This document shows, piece after piece, positions 40,342-42,997 of a stretch of DNA of 42,997 bases. The notes beneath the pieces were generated by a model. It did not search any database and was not told the origin of the DNA. It saw only the letters and a list, made by a program, of their open reading frames with translations. The number at the start of each line of letters is the position of its first letter. Within the stretch, counting starts at the first letter, position 1. The stretch is from Acholeplasmatales bacterium (lineage in GTDB: Bacteria; Bacillota_I; Bacilli_A; Izemoplasmatales; Izemoplasmataceae), in NCBI GenBank assembly GCA_007694145.1, contig RECF01000056.1:1-42997 (forward strand), given 5' to 3'. A program made the position numbers and the translations under genes.

Positions 40342-40935
40342 ATGAACGACCTGAAATCCGCCTTGATCAAGTCAGCTTACAAGGCCTTCTCAACCACCGA
40401 CTTCAAAAAAGTCTCCACCAACGACATTGTTCAAGATGCCAAAGTTTCCAAGGGTTTACTTTTTCATTACTTCAAAAACAAAGAGTCGTTGTATCTATCC
40501 TTGTACGAGATGGCCTGGCAGGTCGTCTATACGGAAGTGACCACCGATTTTCCGCGGGACAGTCAGGACCTCTTCCTGCGACTCAAGGAAATGATTATCC
40601 GCAAGACCTCAAGCTTACAGCGGCATCCAACGCTCGCTAACTTCATGAAGCGGGTGCACGCTTGTCAAGTTCCATTCATCCAGCAGGAACGGCAGCGCAT
40701 TTATTATAACGTGAATGTCGATATTTATAAAAGCGTTTATGAAGATTATGATGTGAGCAAGTTCCCCCATCCCGAACATCATGATGAGATTTCTAAGGTG
40801 GTCACCTGGACTTTGAACCGGATTGCCTCGGACTGGGAAAAAAACCATGCAAACAGCACACCGGAAGATGCGCTTAAAATCTTGCAAGCCGAGTTGACGC
40901 ATTATATCGATTTTTTCAAACACTACTTCTATTAA
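40342..40935 (+). CDS. TetR family transcriptional regulator
   Basis: A 197-residue repressor. The N-terminal DNA-binding domain is canonical: LIKSAYKAFSTTDFKKVS, then the helix-turn-helix STNDIVQDAKVSKGLLFHYF and KNKESLYLSLYE. The C-terminal ligand domain is helical with no specific hint of the inducer. Start at ATG 40342, five bases after AGGTGA; GTG 40333 and ATG 40336 are the other in-frame choices. It is divergent from the glutathione peroxidase gene and ends at a strong terminator. Autoregulation through the near-palindrome at 40273-40290 is plausible. Confidence 0.92.
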   Translation: MNDLKSALIKSAYKAFSTTDFKKVSTNDIVQDAKVSKGLLFHYFKNKESLYLSLYEMAWQVVYTEVTTDFPRDSQDLFLRLKEMIIRKTSSLQRHPTLANFMKRVHACQVPFIQQERQRIYYNVNVDIYKSVYEDYDVSKFPHPEHHDEISKVVTWTLNRIASDWEKNHANSTPEDALKILQAELTHYIDFFKHYFY

Positions 40936-40937
40936 AG

Positions 40938-40985
40938 AAAACCGTTCATCAACGACCACATATCGTGGGGTGATGAACGGTTTTT
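40938..40985. terminator. Bidirectional terminator with inner stem
   Basis: AACCGTTCATCA pairs with TGATGAACGGTT, with an inner CCAC/GTGG stem; T run on the plus strand, A run on the other. The convergent membrane protein gene ends within its right side. Confidence 0.9.
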
Positions 40986-41307
40986 ACATAATGAATGCCT
41001 TTTGCAAGACCGCAAACAAGGTGATTAGCCACAAGTAAATCAATGCGGAAAAAACGATGATGACCGAAAGCGTTGTGATGAGAACATACCTATTCTTTGC
41101 AATCTTCCGTCTGATTCGGTATGCCATAAGTAGTTGTACATTGAGGCTGAAATACCAAAGCAATGCGACGATGTTAGGGACGATGAACAAAGCCCCAATG
41201 ACGGCTGACAGACGATTGAGTGGATATAGATACCATGCCACAGGAAGGTGCAACATGCTTACGGTGAAAACAATGATGCCCTGCAAGAACAATTTTTTAG
41301 GTGTCAT
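40984..41307 (-). CDS. Small multi-helix membrane protein of unknown function
   Basis: A 107-residue protein with about three membrane helices (residues ~7-28, 34-58 and 75-102) and a short basic stretch (YRIRRKIAKNRY) between the second and third. I recognise no family. It starts at ATG 41307 (a GTG lies 9 bases earlier), preceded by a G-rich GGGGTGGGG that may serve as ribosome site, 26 bases after the third DegV gene, so it is likely co-transcribed with it. Confidence 0.6.
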   Translation of the reverse strand: MTPKKLFLQGIIVFTVSMLHLPVAWYLYPLNRLSAVIGALFIVPNIVALLWYFSLNVQLLMAYRIRRKIAKNRYVLITTLSVIIVFSALIYLWLITLFAVLQKAFIM

Positions 41308-41333
41308 GTGCCCCACCCCGAAAGAACAAGACT

Positions 41334-42194
41334 TTATCGTTTAACATAATAGCCGATACCGACTGCACCCGGTCCGGCATGCGCCCCGACCGCTGGGGTG
41401 ATCGGCATGGTGAAGATGGGCGTATCAGAAGGGCGCACCTCTTGGAGTCTTGCCGTGATGTAGTCGCGGGTTTCAGGGTTGTTTGCGTGGCAAATAAAGG
41501 GTTCAACATCTTGACCTTCAATGTCTTGCAGGAAACGTTCAATCAGTCGGTCGACAGCCTTTTTGAACGTGCGAATCTTCTCAACGTTTTCCACTTTACC
41601 CTCTTTGGTAACGTGGAGCAATGGTTTGATTTTAAGCATGCTTCCCATGAACCCTTGTGCATTGGACAAACGGCCGTTTTTCACAAGATAGGCCAAGGTG
41701 TTGACGGCAAAGTAGATATGATTGTTGTCACGAATATGCTCAAGGGCCGCGATAATCGTTTCTACCGCTTCTCCCTCTGCCGCAAGTTCTGCCGCGCGCA
41801 AAGCCATGATTGCTTCAGGGTATGCGACGGATCGCGAATCAAACACATGGACGTTCAGACCCTCGACTTTTCGAGCCGCAACCTTCGCAGCCCCATAAAT
41901 GCCCGACATGTACTGTGAGATGGTCACGACAATCACATCGGTATAACCTTCATCACGCATGGCTTGATACGTTTCAATCATGACTTCCGTCGGGGGTTGG
42001 GATGTTCGTGGAAAAAGGGTTTTGTCCGCTGCGATTTTTTCGTAAAAGGCATCGGCTGTCAGCTCGATATGATCAAGGTATGCTGCGTCATTCAGGTGAA
42101 TCATCGACCTGAGAATACGAATGTCGTAAGGATGATCAAAGTAATCCAAACAGGCATTGGTGTCAGCAATGACACCGATTTTCTTCTGACTCAT
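41334..42194 (-). CDS. DegV family fatty-acid-binding protein (third of three)
   Basis: A 286-residue FakB-type protein with intact signatures: TSQPPTEVM (TSxP), TISQYMSGIYGAAKVA, VFDSRSVAYPEAIM, NGRLSNAQGFMGSMLKIKPLL and GAHAGPGAVGIGYY. N-terminal IADTNACLDYF resembles the second DegV. Start at ATG 42194 after TAGGAGGT, with an extended -10 upstream. It is followed by a small membrane protein gene and preceded by the PduO gene's terminator. Different paralogs may select different chain types; nothing in sequence says which. Confidence 0.91.
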   Translation of the reverse strand: MSQKKIGVIADTNACLDYFDHPYDIRILRSMIHLNDAAYLDHIELTADAFYEKIAADKTLFPRTSQPPTEVMIETYQAMRDEGYTDVIVVTISQYMSGIYGAAKVAARKVEGLNVHVFDSRSVAYPEAIMALRAAELAAEGEAVETIIAALEHIRDNNHIYFAVNTLAYLVKNGRLSNAQGFMGSMLKIKPLLHVTKEGKVENVEKIRTFKKAVDRLIERFLQDIEGQDVEPFICHANNPETRDYITARLQEVRPSDTPIFTMPITPAVGAHAGPGAVGIGYYVKR

Positions 42195-42250
42195 GTCCGT
42201 TTACCTCCTAAGTCTCTTTGCAGCCTCGGGTGCGACGCTGTCCATTGCCT

Positions 42251-42259
42251 ATTATAGCA
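42251..42259 (-). promoter_or_regulatory. Extended -10 promoter of the third DegV gene
   Basis: Minus strand TGCTATAAT; no good -35. Confidence 0.6.
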
Positions 42260-42286
42260 CAATCGTTCTTAATTGGAAACGTCAAC

Positions 42287-42310
42287 AAAAAAGCACGCAA
42301 CAAGCGTGCT
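42287..42310 (-). terminator. Terminator of the pduO gene
   Basis: Minus strand AGCACGC-loop-GCGTGCT followed by six T. Confidence 0.85.
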
Positions 42311-42311
42311 C

Positions 42312-42845
42312 TTAAGCATGGTGACGGGCGGCAATGAACAACCAGTCACTGAGACGATTCAAGTATTGTCTGCATAAGGCGAGATCTTCTCGTTCACGGA
42401 CGGCGATGAAAGCCACAAGCCGCCGCTCTGCCCGACGACACACCGTACGGCACACATCAAGATGCGCCCCACTTATTGAAGTTTCACTACCCGGCAGGAA
42501 AAACCGTGGCTCAATCGGCGTCAGTGAAAGCATCCGTTGACCATCCTCCTCAAGGGCTTCGATATCGGCTTGTGTGATAGCACGCAAGCTGGCGTAACGT
42601 TCTTTATGGGTGTTCGGATTGGTCGCAATCAGTGAATTGATATTTTGCAAAAGTGCCTGCACGGTCTTGATCATGGCTACGTCAACTTTGTGATATGTTA
42701 AACCTAGCCAAGAACTCAGTTCATCGTTGGTTCCCAGTGTTTCAAACAAGACATCGTCTTTGGAAAATGTTTCGTTAGTATAGTTTTTTGATGTACCAGC
42801 ATCCCCCCGTTTGGTAGAGATTTGCTTAGCATCGCGTATGACCAT
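42312..42845 (-). CDS. pduO: PduO-type ATP:cob(I)alamin adenosyltransferase
   Basis: Makes adenosylcobalamin from cob(I)alamin and ATP. The 177-residue four-helix-bundle protein has the N-terminal ATP loop STKRGDAGTSKNY (family TKxGDxGxT), the FETLGTNDELSSWLG helix (equivalent to the ELxxxLG core), and FFLPGSETSISGAHLDVCRTVCRRAERR, the conserved GG/S...A.LH..R...RRAER region; LNRLSDWLFIAAR closes it. The threonine of the loop is a serine here. AAGGAGGAG precedes the ATG, with an extended -10 at 42867-42875. It would supply the cofactor of KamDE, and possibly of the Rdh-like protein if adenosyl forms are converted (inference). Confidence 0.9.
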   Translation of the reverse strand: MVIRDAKQISTKRGDAGTSKNYTNETFSKDDVLFETLGTNDELSSWLGLTYHKVDVAMIKTVQALLQNINSLIATNPNTHKERYASLRAITQADIEALEEDGQRMLSLTPIEPRFFLPGSETSISGAHLDVCRTVCRRAERRLVAFIAVREREDLALCRQYLNRLSDWLFIAARHHA

Positions 42846-42866
42846 GGTATCTCCTCCTTGTGCTTC

Positions 42867-42875
42867 ATTATAGCA
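42867..42875 (-). promoter_or_regulatory. Extended -10 promoter of pduO
   Basis: Minus strand TGCTATAAT upstream of the strong ribosome site; no good -35. Confidence 0.6.
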
Positions 42876-42905
42876 TGATGCATTGCGGTTTGAAGGTGAC
42901 GATAC

Positions 42906-42997
42906 TCATTGTTTCTTGAAATGGGTGAGGCGGCGAATGGAGAGACTCATAAAGAGGACAATCCAGCCGACAATCATCAAGAGCGTAATCCAAAAAG
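42906..42997 (-). CDS. C-terminal end of a membrane protein (5' end outside window)
   Basis: Thirty codons open to the window edge on the minus strand, ending at TGA (42906-42908). They encode one membrane helix (ITLLMIVGWIVLFMSLSI) and a basic tail RRLTHFKKQ. Too little remains to name it. Confidence 0.5.
   Translation of the reverse strand, partial: FWITLLMIVGWIVLFMSLSIRRLTHFKKQ

Noticed and set aside
1-42997. Mycoplasma genetic code (TGA = Trp), given the suspected Mollicutes affinity.
   Set aside because: TGA serves as stop in many genes with correct family lengths, and Trp is encoded by TGG at conserved sites.
1-42997. CRISPR arrays, insertion sequences, prophage or integrated plasmid.
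   Set aside because: No direct repeat arrays, transposase, integrase or terminal repeats seen; gene order looks like stable chromosome.

Overview
The window reads as one chromosomal stretch of a low-complexity, anaerobic Bacillota/Mycoplasmatota-type bacterium. Base composition is near 50% GC by eye. YhaM, PadR/MarR regulators, DegV proteins, DUF1146 and L25/Ctc are typical of that group. TGA is used as a stop in many genes (for example at the 4-bp gene overlaps), so the standard stop set applies and not the Mycoplasma code. An Izemoplasma/Acholeplasma-like relative is my guess, but it is only inference. I see no rRNA, tRNA, insertion sequence, prophage or CRISPR array.

Layout. 1-0.2 kb: tail of an unidentified gene. 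0.3-5.9 kb: housekeeping genes (L25, YhaM, pullulanase, CCA-adding enzyme, YigZ). 5.9-12.1 kb: a redox cluster with a NusG-II (EetA-like) protein, an FMN-binding lipoprotein on a coiled-coil stalk, RnfD-like and RnfC-like proteins, a lipoprotein ApbE flavin transferase and a Gx-transporter (EetB-like) protein. 12.1-15.1 kb: PadR/HAAS/DegV and DegV/MarR units, the latter with a FabT-like operator. 15.2-17.4 kb: NfnAB. 17.5-21.2 kb: a tightly overlapping six-gene operon including a Tat-less reductive-dehalogenase-like Fe-S protein. 21.3 kb: class II photolyase. 22.7-28.0 kb: two ATPase-permease ABC proteins and a YgjV-GNAT fusion. 28.1-36.9 kb: a ten-gene lysine fermentation operon. 37.1-43.0 kb: an orphan FtsX-type permease, glutathione peroxidase, a TetR regulator, a third DegV and a PduO-type cobalamin adenosyltransferase.

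How the parts connect. The lysine operon (maoC-atoD-atoA-kal-kce-kdd-kamA-kamB-kamD-kamE) converts lysine through 3,5-diaminohexanoate to crotonyl-CoA and acetoacetate-derived products. KamDE needs adenosylcobalamin, which the PduO enzyme at the right end can make. Reducing equivalents from Kdd and downstream steps could enter NfnAB and the RnfC/RnfD-like module. The FMN lipoprotein, ApbE and EetA/EetB-like proteins suggest an outlet to an external acceptor.

The two strongest observations are: (1) the lysine operon leader holds a lysine-riboswitch-type aptamer whose P1 3' strand is part of the terminator 5' arm, an arrangement that predicts a lysine-activated (ON) switch; (2) an apparently Ndh2-less flavin-based electron-export cluster combines RnfC/RnfD-like proteins with EetA/EetB-like proteins. 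Promoters here very often show an extended -10 (TGnTATAAT) with no clear -35.
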